Origin: Roseovarius litoreus
Lineage (GTDB): Bacteria; Pseudomonadota; Alphaproteobacteria; Rhodobacterales; Rhodobacteraceae
Length of the DNA stretch: 64,000 bases
Assembly (NCBI RefSeq): GCF_900142765.1
Contig: NZ_FRCB01000008.1
Coordinates: forward strand, 62,001 to 126,000
Reading direction: 5' to 3'
Below are positions 15,760 through 25,053 of the stretch, piece after piece. Both the position numbers and the translations under genes were made by a program. The notes below the pieces were generated by a model. The model was not told the origin of the DNA. It worked only from the letters and a program-made list of their open reading frames with translations, and ran no database searches. How positions within the stretch are numbered: position 1 is the stretch's first letter; every line of letters begins with the position of its first letter.

Positions 15760-16082
15760 GTGGCCTCCTTTTGATGTCTCTTGATGACTCAAAAAGCCTC
15801 GTTTGGCCAAGGGGATCCCGGTCATCCGGCTTGGCGAGAAGCGCTTTTGCCCAACGAGGCGCCGGCGGGACCGTGCCAAAGGGGGCCCTGCCCCCGCCGA
15901 TCAAATCCCGGGGGGATTTGATCGACTCCCCCGGGATATTTGGGGCCAGAAGAAGCCGCGCCATTTTTCGGAAATGCCGAAGCCGAGTTTCGGCCACCGG
16001 AAAAACCGGTGCGGGCCGGCAGCAAAGCGCTTGCCGCGATGTCACCTTGCGCTTCATGCAGGAGACGACAAGGAGAGTGTTC
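15760..16082. other. divergent intergenic region with hairpin-rich repeat element
   Basis: 323 bases without a gene between cobB (leftwards) and the dehydrogenase gene (rightwards). The centre is the hairpin element at 15881-15955; the right end has ACAAGGAGAG as ribosome site for the ATG at 16083. Promoters for both genes must lie here but I cannot single one out. Confidence 0.55.
15881..15955 (+). repeat. hairpin-rich dispersed element (relative of the GGGAGTATTTGG motif)
   Basis: Contains GGGGGC/GCCCCC (15881-15886 with 15890-15895), a perfect 12-base inverted repeat (15898-15909 with 15913-15924), then CCCGGGATATTTGGGGCC and AGAAGAAG up to 15955. The final part resembles the motif copies at 7049 and 9038. 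From general familiarity with Rhodobacterales genomes I take this to be a member of an abundant intergenic repeat family. Confidence 0.65.
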
Positions 16083-17390
16083 ATGCCCCTCGATCATATC
16101 AAGTCAGCGCCCGGACAGCCGCCCCAGGCCGCCGCGGATATCGTGGATACCGTGCAGATCATGCTCGCGCGCCTGCGCGCAGGAGGTGCACAGGTGGCCC
16201 TGGAATATGCCCGTACCCTCGACGGCTGGGAGGGGAGCATCGCTGTGCCCTCCGCAAGCATTGCCGAGGCGATAGACCGGGTGCCGCAGGATCTGAAGGA
16301 TGACATCGCCTGGGCGCATGACAATATCAGCCGCTTTGCCGCAGCGCAGCGCGCCACCGCACAGGACATGGAGATCGAGCTGCGCCCCGGTCTGATCGCG
16401 GGACAGCGTCAGATCCCGCTGTCGGCGGCGGGCTGCTATGTGCCGGGCGGACGCTACACGCATATCGCCAGCGCGCTGATGTCCATCGCCACGGCGCGCG
16501 AGGCCGGGGTGGCCGATATCACCGCCTGCTCGCCACCCAATGGCGCGGAGGGCATTCCCGCTCCGATGCTCTATGCGATGCATCTGGCCGGAGCCACGCG
16601 CGTCCTGTGCATCGGCGGGGTGCAGGGGGTGGCGGCGATGGCCTTCGGGCTCTTCGGCGCGCCGCCTGCGGATATTCTGGTCGGACCGGGCAATGCCTTT
16701 GTGGCAGAAGCCAAGCGGCAATTGTTCGGGCCCATCGGGATCGACATGTTCGCCGGCCCCACTGACAGCCTTGTGTTGGCCGATGACAGTGCAGACCCCG
16801 AAACTGTCGCCGTCGATCTGATCGGGCAGGCCGAACATGGCGCGACGAGCCCCGTCTGGCTGGCCACCACATCAAGGGATCTGGCCGAGAGCGTTCTTGC
16901 CCGCATCCCCCGGGTGATCGCCGCCCTTCCCGAGCCGAACCGCAGCGCCGCCGAGGCGGCATGGCGCGATCTGGGTGAGATCGTGCTGTGCAATGACCGC
17001 GAGGAGATGGCGCGTTTCGCCGATGACAAGGCGCCCGAACATCTCCATGTGCAGGCGCTCGATCTTGCATGGTGGCGCGAGAGATTGCGGGCTTATGGCT
17101 CGCTCTTTCTTGGCGCGGAAACCACCGTGGCCTTCGGCGACAAGGCGGCGGGGCCGAACCATGTGCTGCCCACCTCGGGCGCGGCGCGCTATACCGGGGG
17201 GCTGAGCGTGCACAAGTTTCTCAAGACCGTCACCTGGCAACAGGTGGATGCGCGTGCCCTGCCCGATCTTGCCCGCGTCAGCGCACGGATCAGCCGCGAG
17301 GAACGGATGGAAGGCCATGCCCGGTCCGCCGACATTCGGCTGGACAAGCTCGCCGCAGACCGCAAGATACAGGTCCGCGCCGGGGGCTGA
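16083..17390 (+). CDS. histidinol dehydrogenase-family NAD-dependent alcohol dehydrogenase (HpsN-like)
   Basis: A 435-residue zinc enzyme of the HisD fold that oxidises a primary alcohol to a carboxylate with two NAD. Family residues are visible: A-G-C-Y-V-P-G-G-R-Y, V-G-P-G-N, G-P-T-D-S, G-Q-A-E-H-G-A (Gln and His zinc ligands), E-H-L-H-V and H-K-F-L-K. The R-Y-T-H-I-A-S-A variant after V-P-G-G is closer, in my recollection, to sulfopropanediol dehydrogenase (HpsN) and paralogues than to biosynthetic HisD, and no his genes are near. Pairing with a racemase suggests catabolism. Start at 16083 follows AAGGAGAG. Confidence 0.82.
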   Translation: MPLDHIKSAPGQPPQAAADIVDTVQIMLARLRAGGAQVALEYARTLDGWEGSIAVPSASIAEAIDRVPQDLKDDIAWAHDNISRFAAAQRATAQDMEIELRPGLIAGQRQIPLSAAGCYVPGGRYTHIASALMSIATAREAGVADITACSPPNGAEGIPAPMLYAMHLAGATRVLCIGGVQGVAAMAFGLFGAPPADILVGPGNAFVAEAKRQLFGPIGIDMFAGPTDSLVLADDSADPETVAVDLIGQAEHGATSPVWLATTSRDLAESVLARIPRVIAALPEPNRSAAEAAWRDLGEIVLCNDREEMARFADDKAPEHLHVQALDLAWWRERLRAYGSLFLGAETTVAFGDKAAGPNHVLPTSGAARYTGGLSVHKFLKTVTWQQVDARALPDLARVSARISREERMEGHARSADIRLDKLAADRKIQVRAGG

Positions 17391-17431
17391 AAGCCGCCGG
17401 CAAAACACGCGCCAGGAAGGATTGCCGGATT

Positions 17432-18112
17432 ATGAAAACCGTGGGCATTTTGGGCGGCATGGGGCCAGAGGCCACCATTCTTCTCATGCAAAAGGTGCTG
17501 GATGCCGTCCCTGCAAAGGACGATGCGGATCATATTCCGCTGATCGTGCATCAGAACCCCCAGGTGCCAAGCCGCATCAAGGCGCTGATCGAGGGCACGG
17601 GCGAGGATCCCGGGCCGGTCCTGGCAAAGATGGCCCGCGATCTCGAGGCCGCAGGGGCGGCGGCTCTGGCGATGCCGTGCAACACCGCGCATCACTATGC
17701 CAAGGCGGTCGAAGAGGCCAGTGATCTGCCGTTTCTCGACATGCTGGAGCTGACGGCGGCGGAGCTGGCGCGCGCCGGTGCAAGGCGTGTGGGCCTGCTC
17801 GCATCTCCCGCGACCCGGTTGACGGGGGTGTTCGAAGCGCCCTTTGCGGCGCAAGGTCTCGAGCCGGTGACCCTGCCCGATGACAGCGGGTTGCTGGCCA
17901 TCATCCGGGCCGTGAAGGCGGGAGAGGATCCCGAAGGTCTGGCGCCGCGGCTTGCAGAGCAAGCCAATGCGCTTGTCGCCGAAGGGGCAGATCATCTGCT
18001 GGTCGCCTGCACCGAGTTGTCCCTGCTGACCGATGCGCTGCCCGGTGGCACATCATGGACCGACAGTCTGGATTGCCTCGTGGGTGGTATCGTGGCCTTT
18101 GCGAAGGGCTAG
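17432..18112 (+). CDS. aspartate/glutamate racemase-family protein
   Basis: A 226-residue PLP-independent racemase. M-K-T-V-G-I-L-G-G-M-G-P-E-A-T at the start and the two active-site Cys, in M-P-C-N-T-A-H-H-Y (about residue 81) and V-A-C-T-E-L (about 193), identify the family (YgeA/aspartate racemase group). The reaction could be amino acid racemisation or, as in some relatives, isomerisation of another 2-carbon acid. It follows the HisD-like gene by 41 bases. Its stop overlaps by four bases the stop of meaB on the other strand. Confidence 0.85.
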   Translation: MKTVGILGGMGPEATILLMQKVLDAVPAKDDADHIPLIVHQNPQVPSRIKALIEGTGEDPGPVLAKMARDLEAAGAAALAMPCNTAHHYAKAVEEASDLPFLDMLELTAAELARAGARRVGLLASPATRLTGVFEAPFAAQGLEPVTLPDDSGLLAIIRAVKAGEDPEGLAPRLAEQANALVAEGADHLLVACTELSLLTDALPGGTSWTDSLDCLVGGIVAFAKG

Positions 18113-19116
18113 GTCTGTTCCTGCAGGCCGAGCAGCAGGTCCTGTGCCGCCACGGTGGGAGTGATTGCGCCTTGGGCCACGCGGCTGGCATAGTCCTGCA
18201 TCATGGCGCGCGCCTGTGGCGTGTCGAGCTGCGCCAGAAGCCCGTTGCGCACCTCCTGCTCGAACCAGTAGCGCGCCTGATCCTCGCGGCGGGCATCGAA
18301 AAATCCGTTATCTCGCCGCCAGCCGATCAATGAGGTCATCTCGGACCACGCGGTTTGCAGCCCCTCCTGCTGCATGGCCGACACCATCATCGCCTTGGGA
18401 AAGCCTTCGGGATCCTGAGGCCGCTTGCGCAGCAGACGCAATGCTCCGGCGTAATCGCTGCAGGTGCGTGTCGCCGCCGGTTTGAGATCGCCATCGGCCT
18501 TGTTCACAAGGATGATGTCGGCGATTTCCATGATGCCGCGCTTGACGCCCTGCAATTCATCCCCGCCTGCCGGGGCCAGCAGCAGTACGAACACGTCCGA
18601 TATTTCCGCAACCACGGTTTCCGACTGCCCCACGCCCACGGTCTCGATCAGGACCACGTCGAAGCCTGCGGCTTCGCACAGGCTGACGGCTTCGCGCGTC
18701 CGGCGGGCCACACCGCCCAGATGCGAGCGCGACGGAGAGGGGCGGATGAACGCATTCGGATCGCGGCTGAGTTCCTCCATCCGCGTCTTGTCGCCAAGGA
18801 TCGAGCCTCCAGAGCGCGCGCTGGACGGATCCACCGCAAGCACCGCCACTTTCAGTCCCTGCCCCGTCAGCATCTTGCCAAAACTTTCGATGAAAGTGGA
18901 TTTGCCCACGCCGGGCGTTCCTGACAGCCCGATACGGATCGCCTGACGGTTCGCGGTTTTCAAATATTCGATCAGTTGCACAGCCTGTTCGCGATGATCG
19001 GCACGCGAGCTTTCGATCAGGGTGATGGCGCGCGACAAGGCGCGACGGTCGCCAGAGGTGATCGCCTGGCTGAAAGTTTCGATATCCATCGCGGCGGCGG
19101 GTCCGTTCTTTTGCAT
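18109..19116 (-). CDS. meaB: methylmalonyl-CoA mutase-associated GTPase MeaB (ArgK)
   Basis: A 335-residue G3E GTPase that guards adenosylcobalamin loading of methylmalonyl-CoA mutase. Walker A G-T-P-G-V-G-K-S at 66-73, the base-specificity motif N-K-A-D, and I-E-T-V-G-V-G-Q-S-E as switch II are present. ATG at 19116 was preferred to 19131 because GAAGG stands five bases before it. The mutase genes are not in this window. B12 dependence gives a thematic, not positional, link to the cob operon. Confidence 0.94.
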   Translation of the reverse strand: MQKNGPAAAMDIETFSQAITSGDRRALSRAITLIESSRADHREQAVQLIEYLKTANRQAIRIGLSGTPGVGKSTFIESFGKMLTGQGLKVAVLAVDPSSARSGGSILGDKTRMEELSRDPNAFIRPSPSRSHLGGVARRTREAVSLCEAAGFDVVLIETVGVGQSETVVAEISDVFVLLLAPAGGDELQGVKRGIMEIADIILVNKADGDLKPAATRTCSDYAGALRLLRKRPQDPEGFPKAMMVSAMQQEGLQTAWSEMTSLIGWRRDNGFFDARREDQARYWFEQEVRNGLLAQLDTPQARAMMQDYASRVAQGAITPTVAAQDLLLGLQEQT

Positions 19117-19215
19117 ACTGCCTGCCTTCATGCCTTGGCGTGACCCGCATTGTCCAGAGTGGGCGACCAGAGGCGGCTATGGAAAAGTGATCGGACTTGG
19201 TCGATAAGGCGGATC

Positions 19216-21672
19216 ATGTCGACGCAATTGCCCATCCATGACGCCATCGCCCCGCTGATCGCGGCGCTACGCGAGCACGGCGGCGCGGTGCTGCAGGCTC
19301 CGCCCGGTGCCGGCAAGACCACCATTGTGCCGCTCGAGATGCTGGCGGCGGGCCTGACCGAAGGGCGCATCCTGATGTTGGAGCCGCGCCGCCTTGCCGC
19401 GCGCGCCGCAGCCGAACGCATGGCACAAAGCCTTGGCGAGGCACCGGGTCAAACGGTCGGATACCGCATGCGCGGCGAGGCCAAGCTGTCAGGCGTCACG
19501 CGCATCGAAGTCGTGACCGAAGGCATCCTGACCCGTATGCTGCAAACAGACCCGGAGCTTTCCGGCGTCGGCGCCGTCATTTTCGATGAGTTTCACGAAC
19601 GGTCGCTGAATGCCGATCTGGGCCTGGCCCTGTGCATCGAGATCCGCGAGGCGCTGCGCCCGGATCTGATCCTGCTGGCGATGTCAGCCACGCTGGACGC
19701 CGCCCCGGTGGCCGAGCTCATGGGCGGTGTGCCGGTGATCACCTCGGAAGGGCGCAGTTTTCCCGTCGAGATCCGCTGGCTGGATCGCCCGATACCGAAA
19801 GAGCGGCGCTTCGAGGATATGGCGGCCGAGCTGGTGCTGCGGGCCGTGGCAGAAACGCAAGGCGGCATGCTGGTCTTTTTGCCCGGCGAAGCCGAGATCC
19901 GGCGCGTCGAGGCATTGATCGCGGATCGTCTGCCGCCTTGCTGCCATGTGCGGCCCTTGTTCGGCGCCATGGACTTTGCCAAGCAGCGCAGCGCGATTGC
20001 CCCGGTCATGGACGGGCGCAAGATCGTACTGGCCACCGCGATCGCTGAGACGTCGTTGACCATCGAAGATATCCGTGTGGTGATCGATTGCGGACGGGCG
20101 CGGCGGGCGCGGTTCGATCCCGCCAGCGGCATGTCCCGGCTGGTGACGGACCCGGTGACGCGCGCCGAGGCGACACAGCGTGCAGGCCGCGCTGGACGGG
20201 TGAGCGAAGGGCTGTGCTACCGGATGTGGACCAAGGGCGAGGAAGGCGCGCTGCCCGCCTATCCGCCGGCCGAGATCGAAGAGGCGGATCTTTCAGGACT
20301 TGCGCTGGAACTAGCCGTCTGGGGCGCCGCGCCGGGGGATCTGGCCTTTCTGACACCGCCCAATCCGGGCGCCTATGCCGAGGCCCAGGCGCTTTTGCGG
20401 ATGCTGGGCGCACTGGATGACGACAACCGGATCACACCGCATGGCAAGGTGATTGCCGCACTTCCACTGCATCCGAGGCTGGCCCATGTGATGGCGCTGG
20501 CGGGCGCGCAAGGCGCAACGCTTGCGGCGCTCTTGTCGGACCGTGACCCCCTGCCACGCAAGGCGCCGGTCGATCTGCACTTGCGGCTGATGGCGGCGCG
20601 CGATCCGCGCGACTATGCGCAGCGGCACGCGCATATTGCCAATCGCGGCGTGTTGGAACGGATACGAACCGAAGCCAAGCGCCTTACCCGGCAGGTCGGC
20701 AAGACTGCCGAAACCCCATTCAGCGATGCCGAAATGGCCGCGCTGGCCTATCCGGACCGGGTGGGGATGCGGCGCAAGGGGGATGCACCACGTTACATCC
20801 TGTCAGGCGGCAAGGGCGCGGTTCTTCCAGAAGGCGATGATCTGTCAGCCGCACGATTGATCGTGGCGACAGATCTGGACGGCAACCCCCGAGAGGCCCG
20901 CATCCGGCAGGCGATCCGGATAACCGAGGCCGAAATTCGGGGGCTTTTCGCGGATCAGATCGACTGGCATGACCTTTGCGTGTGGGATCGACGCGAGCGC
21001 CGGGTGGTCGCGCGCCAGCAGGAACGCTTCGGCGCGCTGGTTCTGGATGACCGTGTCTGGAAAACCGCCCCTGCCGATGTCATGGCGCGCGCCATGCTGG
21101 ACGGGGTACGCGATCTTGGGCTGATCTGGAGCGATGCCGCAAGACGCTTTGCCGCGCGGGTCGAATTGCTGCGCCGCGCAGGCGAGGATTTGCCTGCCAT
21201 GACCGAAACCGCGCTGCTGGAGCAGTTGGAGGACTGGTTGCTGCCCTATCTGGCAGAGGTCAGGACTGCACAGGACTGGAAACGCTTCGACATGCTGGAT
21301 GCGCTGCGCGCGCGGCTGGATTTCGAGCAGATGCAGCGTCTCGATCAGGGCGCGCCAGCGCATTTTACAACGCCACTGGGTCGGAAGATACCGATCGATT
21401 ATTCCGGCGATGCCCCTGAGATCCAGTTGCGCCTGCAAGAGATGTTCGGCCAAACGACCCATCCCCGTGTCGGCAGCACACCGTTGCGGGTCACCCTTCT
21501 GTCGCCGGCGGGCAGGCCCGTGCAGACCACGACGGATATTCCGGGATTCTGGGCAAACAGTTATGCCGATGTGCGCAAGGATATGCGCGGGCGGTACCCC
21601 AAACACCCATGGCCAGAAGACCCCACCAAGGCGGACCCCACCTTGCGCGCCAATCGCCGAAATCCGACGTGA
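19216..21672 (+). CDS. hrpB: ATP-dependent helicase HrpB
   Basis: An 818-residue DEAH-type RNA helicase-like ATPase of the HrpB family, whose cellular role is poorly defined. Walker A G-A-G-K-T-T at 31-36, DEFH at 124-127 (the HrpB/HrpA variant of DEAH), S-A-T-L-D, and Q-R-A-G-R-A-G-R-V in domain 2 are visible. The C-terminal HrpB domain ends with H-P-W-P-E-D-P, the usual family ending. Start at 19216 gives the standard N-terminus; the longer open frame has no ribosome site. Divergent from meaB. Confidence 0.94.
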   Translation: MSTQLPIHDAIAPLIAALREHGGAVLQAPPGAGKTTIVPLEMLAAGLTEGRILMLEPRRLAARAAAERMAQSLGEAPGQTVGYRMRGEAKLSGVTRIEVVTEGILTRMLQTDPELSGVGAVIFDEFHERSLNADLGLALCIEIREALRPDLILLAMSATLDAAPVAELMGGVPVITSEGRSFPVEIRWLDRPIPKERRFEDMAAELVLRAVAETQGGMLVFLPGEAEIRRVEALIADRLPPCCHVRPLFGAMDFAKQRSAIAPVMDGRKIVLATAIAETSLTIEDIRVVIDCGRARRARFDPASGMSRLVTDPVTRAEATQRAGRAGRVSEGLCYRMWTKGEEGALPAYPPAEIEEADLSGLALELAVWGAAPGDLAFLTPPNPGAYAEAQALLRMLGALDDDNRITPHGKVIAALPLHPRLAHVMALAGAQGATLAALLSDRDPLPRKAPVDLHLRLMAARDPRDYAQRHAHIANRGVLERIRTEAKRLTRQVGKTAETPFSDAEMAALAYPDRVGMRRKGDAPRYILSGGKGAVLPEGDDLSAARLIVATDLDGNPREARIRQAIRITEAEIRGLFADQIDWHDLCVWDRRERRVVARQQERFGALVLDDRVWKTAPADVMARAMLDGVRDLGLIWSDAARRFAARVELLRRAGEDLPAMTETALLEQLEDWLLPYLAEVRTAQDWKRFDMLDALRARLDFEQMQRLDQGAPAHFTTPLGRKIPIDYSGDAPEIQLRLQEMFGQTTHPRVGSTPLRVTLLSPAGRPVQTTTDIPGFWANSYADVRKDMRGRYPKHPWPEDPTKADPTLRANRRNPT

Positions 21673-21744
21673 ATTGTAATTTCACGTTTAACGCGTATAT
21701 TGAGTTCATAAAAACAATGAAAATCGAGCGGGTACGGTACTCTC

Positions 21745-22203
21745 ATGATTGAAGGTCTGAAAAAAGCGTGGTCTGGCGTCCTCCAGCCGTTTTTCCGTTT
21801 GCCGGAGGAAGAACAATCGGCGGCGCTATGCTGCCGAACAGGTGCTGATGGAACCGAGGTTTTGTTGATCACCAGCCGCGATACCGGCCGCTGGATCCTG
21901 CCCAAGGGTTGGCTGGAGAAAGACATGTCGCCCGCACAATCCGCACAGAAGGAAGCCTGGGAGGAGGCCGGGGTAAAATCCGGCGTCCTGCATGAGACCG
22001 GTCTGGGCAAGTTCTGTTATGAGAAATCTGCCGAGGACGGGTGCGATCTTCTGGTCGAGGTAGAGGTTTTTCGCCTTGATGTGACGGAAATGGCCGATGA
22101 CTTTCCCGAAGCGCATGAACGCGAGCGCGGATGGTTCCGGCCCTCGGACGCGGCCGAGGCCGTGCAAGAGCCGGAGTTGAAAAAAATCCTGCTAAGGCTG
22201 TAA
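21745..22203 (+). CDS. Nudix hydrolase (diphosphoinositol-polyphosphatase-like)
   Basis: A 152-residue Nudix protein. The box runs G-W-L-E-K-D-M-S-P-A-Q-S-A-Q-K-E-A-W-E-E-A-G-V at about 54-76. It deviates from the consensus: Met replaces the first Glu and Lys replaces Arg, but the catalytic E-E pair is intact. I-L-P-K-G-W before the box is characteristic of the alphaproteobacterial branch related to DIPP/Ap4A hydrolases. Preceded by an AT-rich 72-base gap after hrpB with its own probable promoter. Substrate unknown. Confidence 0.85.
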   Translation: MIEGLKKAWSGVLQPFFRLPEEEQSAALCCRTGADGTEVLLITSRDTGRWILPKGWLEKDMSPAQSAQKEAWEEAGVKSGVLHETGLGKFCYEKSAEDGCDLLVEVEVFRLDVTEMADDFPEAHERERGWFRPSDAAEAVQEPELKKILLRL

Positions 22204-22222
22204 CCGCAGGACAGCATCCGGT

Positions 22223-22238
22223 CCGGGTTCATACCCGG
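22223..22238. terminator. small hairpin between convergent nudix and argF genes
   Basis: CCGGGT (22223-22228) pairs with ACCCGG (22233-22238) over a four-base loop, midway in a 57-base convergent gap. No T-run follows, so it is at best a weak or rho-assisted terminator. Confidence 0.35.
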
Positions 22239-22260
22239 GCAGACGCGCAGAACGCGACGA

Positions 22261-23187
22261 TCACCGGTCGAGACACCAACGCATGATAGCTTTCTGGGCA
22301 TGAAGGCGGTTCTCGGCCTCATCCCAGATCACCGAGTGCGGTCCATCCATGACCTGACTGGTGACCTCTTCCTCGCGATGGGCCGGCAGGCAATGCATGA
22401 ACAAGGCATCCGGCTTGGCATGGGCCATAAGCTCTTCGTTCACCTGATAGGGCCGCAGCATGTTGTGACGCCGCTCCTTGGTGGATTGGCTGTCATGCAT
22501 ACTGACCCATGTATCGGTGACCACCAGATCGGCACCGCTGACCGCCTTGACCGGATCCCGCTCGATCTGGATGGTGCTGCCTTTCTGACGGGCGAAGCCG
22601 ACGAACGCGTCTTCGGGATCGAGTTGCGCGGGGCCGGTGAAGGTGACGTCGAAACCGAACTGGCCCGCCGCATGCAGAAGCGAGGCGCAGACATTGTTGC
22701 CATCCCCGGACCAGACCACCTTGCGGCCTGCAATTGGCCCGCGATGCTCTTCGTACGTCATGATATCGGCCATGATCTGACAGGGATGCGTCCGGTTGGT
22801 CAGACCGTTGATGACCGGCACATCCGCATAATCGGCCATCTCCAGCAGGACGGATTCATCGAATGTACGGATCATGATGAGGTCGACATAGCGGCTCAGC
22901 ACACGGGCTGTATCTGCGATGGTTTCACCATGGCCAAGCTGCATGTCCGTGCCCGAAAGAACCATGGTCTGACCACCCATCTGGCGCACACCGACATCAA
23001 AGCTGGTCCGCGTCCGGGTTGAGGGCTTTTCGAAGATCAGCGCCACCATATGCCCGGCCAGAGGCAATTCATCATCAGTCGCACCGCGCGGACGGTCCTT
23101 GCGGGCATCCTTCATCGCTTTCGCACTGTCGATGATGTGCCGCAGCGCCTCAGGATCGGTTTTGTGAATATCGAGAAAATTTTCCAT
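22261..23187 (-). CDS. argF: ornithine carbamoyltransferase
   Basis: Converts ornithine and carbamoyl phosphate to citrulline in arginine synthesis. The 308-residue protein carries the carbamoyl-phosphate loop S-T-R-T-R-T at 56-61, the H-P-C-Q-I segment, and M-H-C-L-P-A near the C-terminus that binds ornithine; these distinguish it from aspartate carbamoyltransferase. It follows argD by 98 bases on the same strand, so the two probably form an operon. Confidence 0.96.
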   Translation of the reverse strand: MENFLDIHKTDPEALRHIIDSAKAMKDARKDRPRGATDDELPLAGHMVALIFEKPSTRTRTSFDVGVRQMGGQTMVLSGTDMQLGHGETIADTARVLSRYVDLIMIRTFDESVLLEMADYADVPVINGLTNRTHPCQIMADIMTYEEHRGPIAGRKVVWSGDGNNVCASLLHAAGQFGFDVTFTGPAQLDPEDAFVGFARQKGSTIQIERDPVKAVSGADLVVTDTWVSMHDSQSTKERRHNMLRPYQVNEELMAHAKPDALFMHCLPAHREEEVTSQVMDGPHSVIWDEAENRLHAQKAIMRWCLDR

Positions 23188-23285
23188 TTTGAGCCCTTGG
23201 CTGAGGGGAAGGCTGCGTGAGTGTCGACATGGACTGCAGTCGGAGTGGAACCCTGATCCCCGGAATGATGAAAAACGTCCGGTGG

Positions 23286-24470
23286 TCAGGACGCGATTGC
23301 GGTTTCGATCGCCACGGCGCTCGCCTGCAAGCGGGACAGCGCTTCGGAAATCTCCTCATCGCTCAGATTGAGGGGCGGCAAAAGCCGGACGACATTATCG
23401 GCAGCCGGCACGGTGATGACCCCGGCGTCATAGCCTGCCGTGACCACATCCATATTGGCGACCTTGCATTTCAGCCCGATCATGAGACCCACACCGCGCA
23501 CGCCTTCGAAGACGTCCGGGTGACTGGCAACCAGCCCTTCGAGACCCTGGCGCAATTTGCAGGCCTTGGCGTTGACCGCATTCAGGAAGTCGGGCGCAGC
23601 CACGATATCCATCACCTTGGTCCCCACTGCACAAGCCAGAGGGTTGCCGCCATAGGTGGATCCATGCGTGCCCGCCGTCATGCCGCCGGCCGCGTCTTGG
23701 GTGGCGAGCACCGCACCAAGCGGAACCCCCCCGCCGATCCCCTTGGCGACCATCATGATGTCCGGCTCGACACCCGCCCATTCATGCGCAAAGAGCTTGC
23801 CGGTACGACCCATGCCGCACTGAACCTCGTCGAAAATCAGCAGGATACCCTTTTCGTCGCACAGATCGCGCAACCCCTTGAGGCACTGATCCGGCACCGG
23901 GCGGATCCCGCCCTCGCCCTGAACCGGCTCGATCAGGATGGCGGCGGTGGTGTCGGTGATTGCGGCATGAAGCCCGTCGTGATCACCCCAAGCAACCTGA
24001 GTGAATCCGGGCAGAAGAGGCCCGAACCCCTTGACCATCTTCTCGGAGCCTGCCGCGGCAATCGCGGCATGAGACCGGCCGTGGAACGCGCCTTCGAAGG
24101 CGACGATACCGATCCGGTCGGGCTGACCCTTCTCATAGAAATACTTGCGGGCCATTTTCACGGCCAATTCGCAGGACTCGGTGCCGGAGTTTGTGAAAAA
24201 CACAGTATCCGCAAAAGTCGCATCCACCAGCTTGTCCGCGAGGGCCTGCTGCTGCGGAATATTGTAGAGGTTCGAGGTATGCCACAATTTGCCAGCCTGC
24301 TCGGTCAGCGCTGCAATCAGCGCCGGATGCGCATGGCCAAGGGCGTTCACCGCGATACCGGCTCCCATATCCAGAAATCGGCGCCCATCCGCCTCGACCA
24401 GCCAGCTGCCTTCGCCCTTGACGAAAGTCAGCGGAGCCCGGTTGTATGTCGGCAGAACGGACGGAAACAT
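23286..24470 (-). CDS. argD: acetylornithine aminotransferase
   Basis: PLP-dependent class III aminotransferase forming N-acetylornithine (and often succinyl-diaminopimelate). The 394-residue protein has the cofactor aspartate in [13 protein letters not shown] and the Schiff-base lysine in [14 protein letters not shown], plus G-S-T-Y-G-G-N-P-L. First gene of the argD-argF pair. The 256-base gap upstream also contains an imperfect GC-rich inverted repeat near 24687-24715 that may terminate the neighbouring gene. Confidence 0.95.
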   Translation of the reverse strand: MFPSVLPTYNRAPLTFVKGEGSWLVEADGRRFLDMGAGIAVNALGHAHPALIAALTEQAGKLWHTSNLYNIPQQQALADKLVDATFADTVFFTNSGTESCELAVKMARKYFYEKGQPDRIGIVAFEGAFHGRSHAAIAAAGSEKMVKGFGPLLPGFTQVAWGDHDGLHAAITDTTAAILIEPVQGEGGIRPVPDQCLKGLRDLCDEKGILLIFDEVQCGMGRTGKLFAHEWAGVEPDIMMVAKGIGGGVPLGAVLATQDAAGGMTAGTHGSTYGGNPLACAVGTKVMDIVAAPDFLNAVNAKACKLRQGLEGLVASHPDVFEGVRGVGLMIGLKCKVANMDVVTAGYDAGVITVPAADNVVRLLPPLNLSDEEISEALSRLQASAVAIETAIAS

Positions 24471-24726
24471 GTGCGTATCCTTTATTAAGAAGCCCTTTGA
24501 GTGCCTTAGAGGCGCAGGCGAGTCAATGTTTCAGGAAGGGGAACGGCGCCGAGCGCCAAATATCGCAAACAGGAGCGTCAGACGCGTCAGCGTCCTCGTC
24601 GGGTCGTGCGATATGTGAAGCATGCGATCATGCAGCGCGTGTAGCGCGTTCTTTCCCCGACGTGAAGCAAAAATGCACAAGCGGCGCCGCCCGTCCGCAT
24701 AACGAGCGGCGGCGGTGGTCCCGATG

Positions 24727-25053
24727 TCAGCCCGAGGTCACGCGTTCAAGATGCGTGCGCAATTGTTCGGCCTCGTAGCGGGCTTCTCGCAGACCATCCA
24801 TCGTCGCGGCCAGTTCGGCCTCGGATTGAGCAAGCTGATTGGTCAACTCGGCCTCACGCTGCTGCAGGTAGGTGATCGCCTGATCGCGGGTTTCCTCGGC
24901 TTCGTGCAACTCCTGCGCAAGGCGCTCCAGCTCACCGACATCGGACTGATTCACACGGATGAAGCGATGCACCAGCCAATTGGCGAACCATCCCATACAA
25001 AATGCCACGAACAGAATGATCGCGGTGGCAATGATAAACTCAGTTCTGTTCAT
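24727..25053 (-). CDS. membrane-anchored coiled-coil protein following an OmpA-family gene
   Basis: A 108-residue protein: one N-terminal membrane helix (residues 5-27, including C-M-G-W-F-A-N-W), then a Glu/Gln/Leu-rich heptad region to the end (E-L-E-R-L-A-Q-E-L-H-E-A-E-E-T). Topology suggests an inner-membrane anchor with a coiled coil on one side. Its start overlaps the end of the OmpA-family gene by 14 bases, so the pair is coupled and may act together in the envelope. No known family recognised. Confidence 0.78.
   Translation of the reverse strand: MNRTEFIIATAIILFVAFCMGWFANWLVHRFIRVNQSDVGELERLAQELHEAEETRDQAITYLQQREAELTNQLAQSEAELAATMDGLREARYEAEQLRTHLERVTSG

Noticed and set aside
16083-17390. 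Histidine biosynthesis gene hisD
   Set aside because: No other his genes nearby, and the R-Y-T-H-I-A-S segment after V-P-G-G differs from biosynthetic enzymes; kept as HisD-family only.
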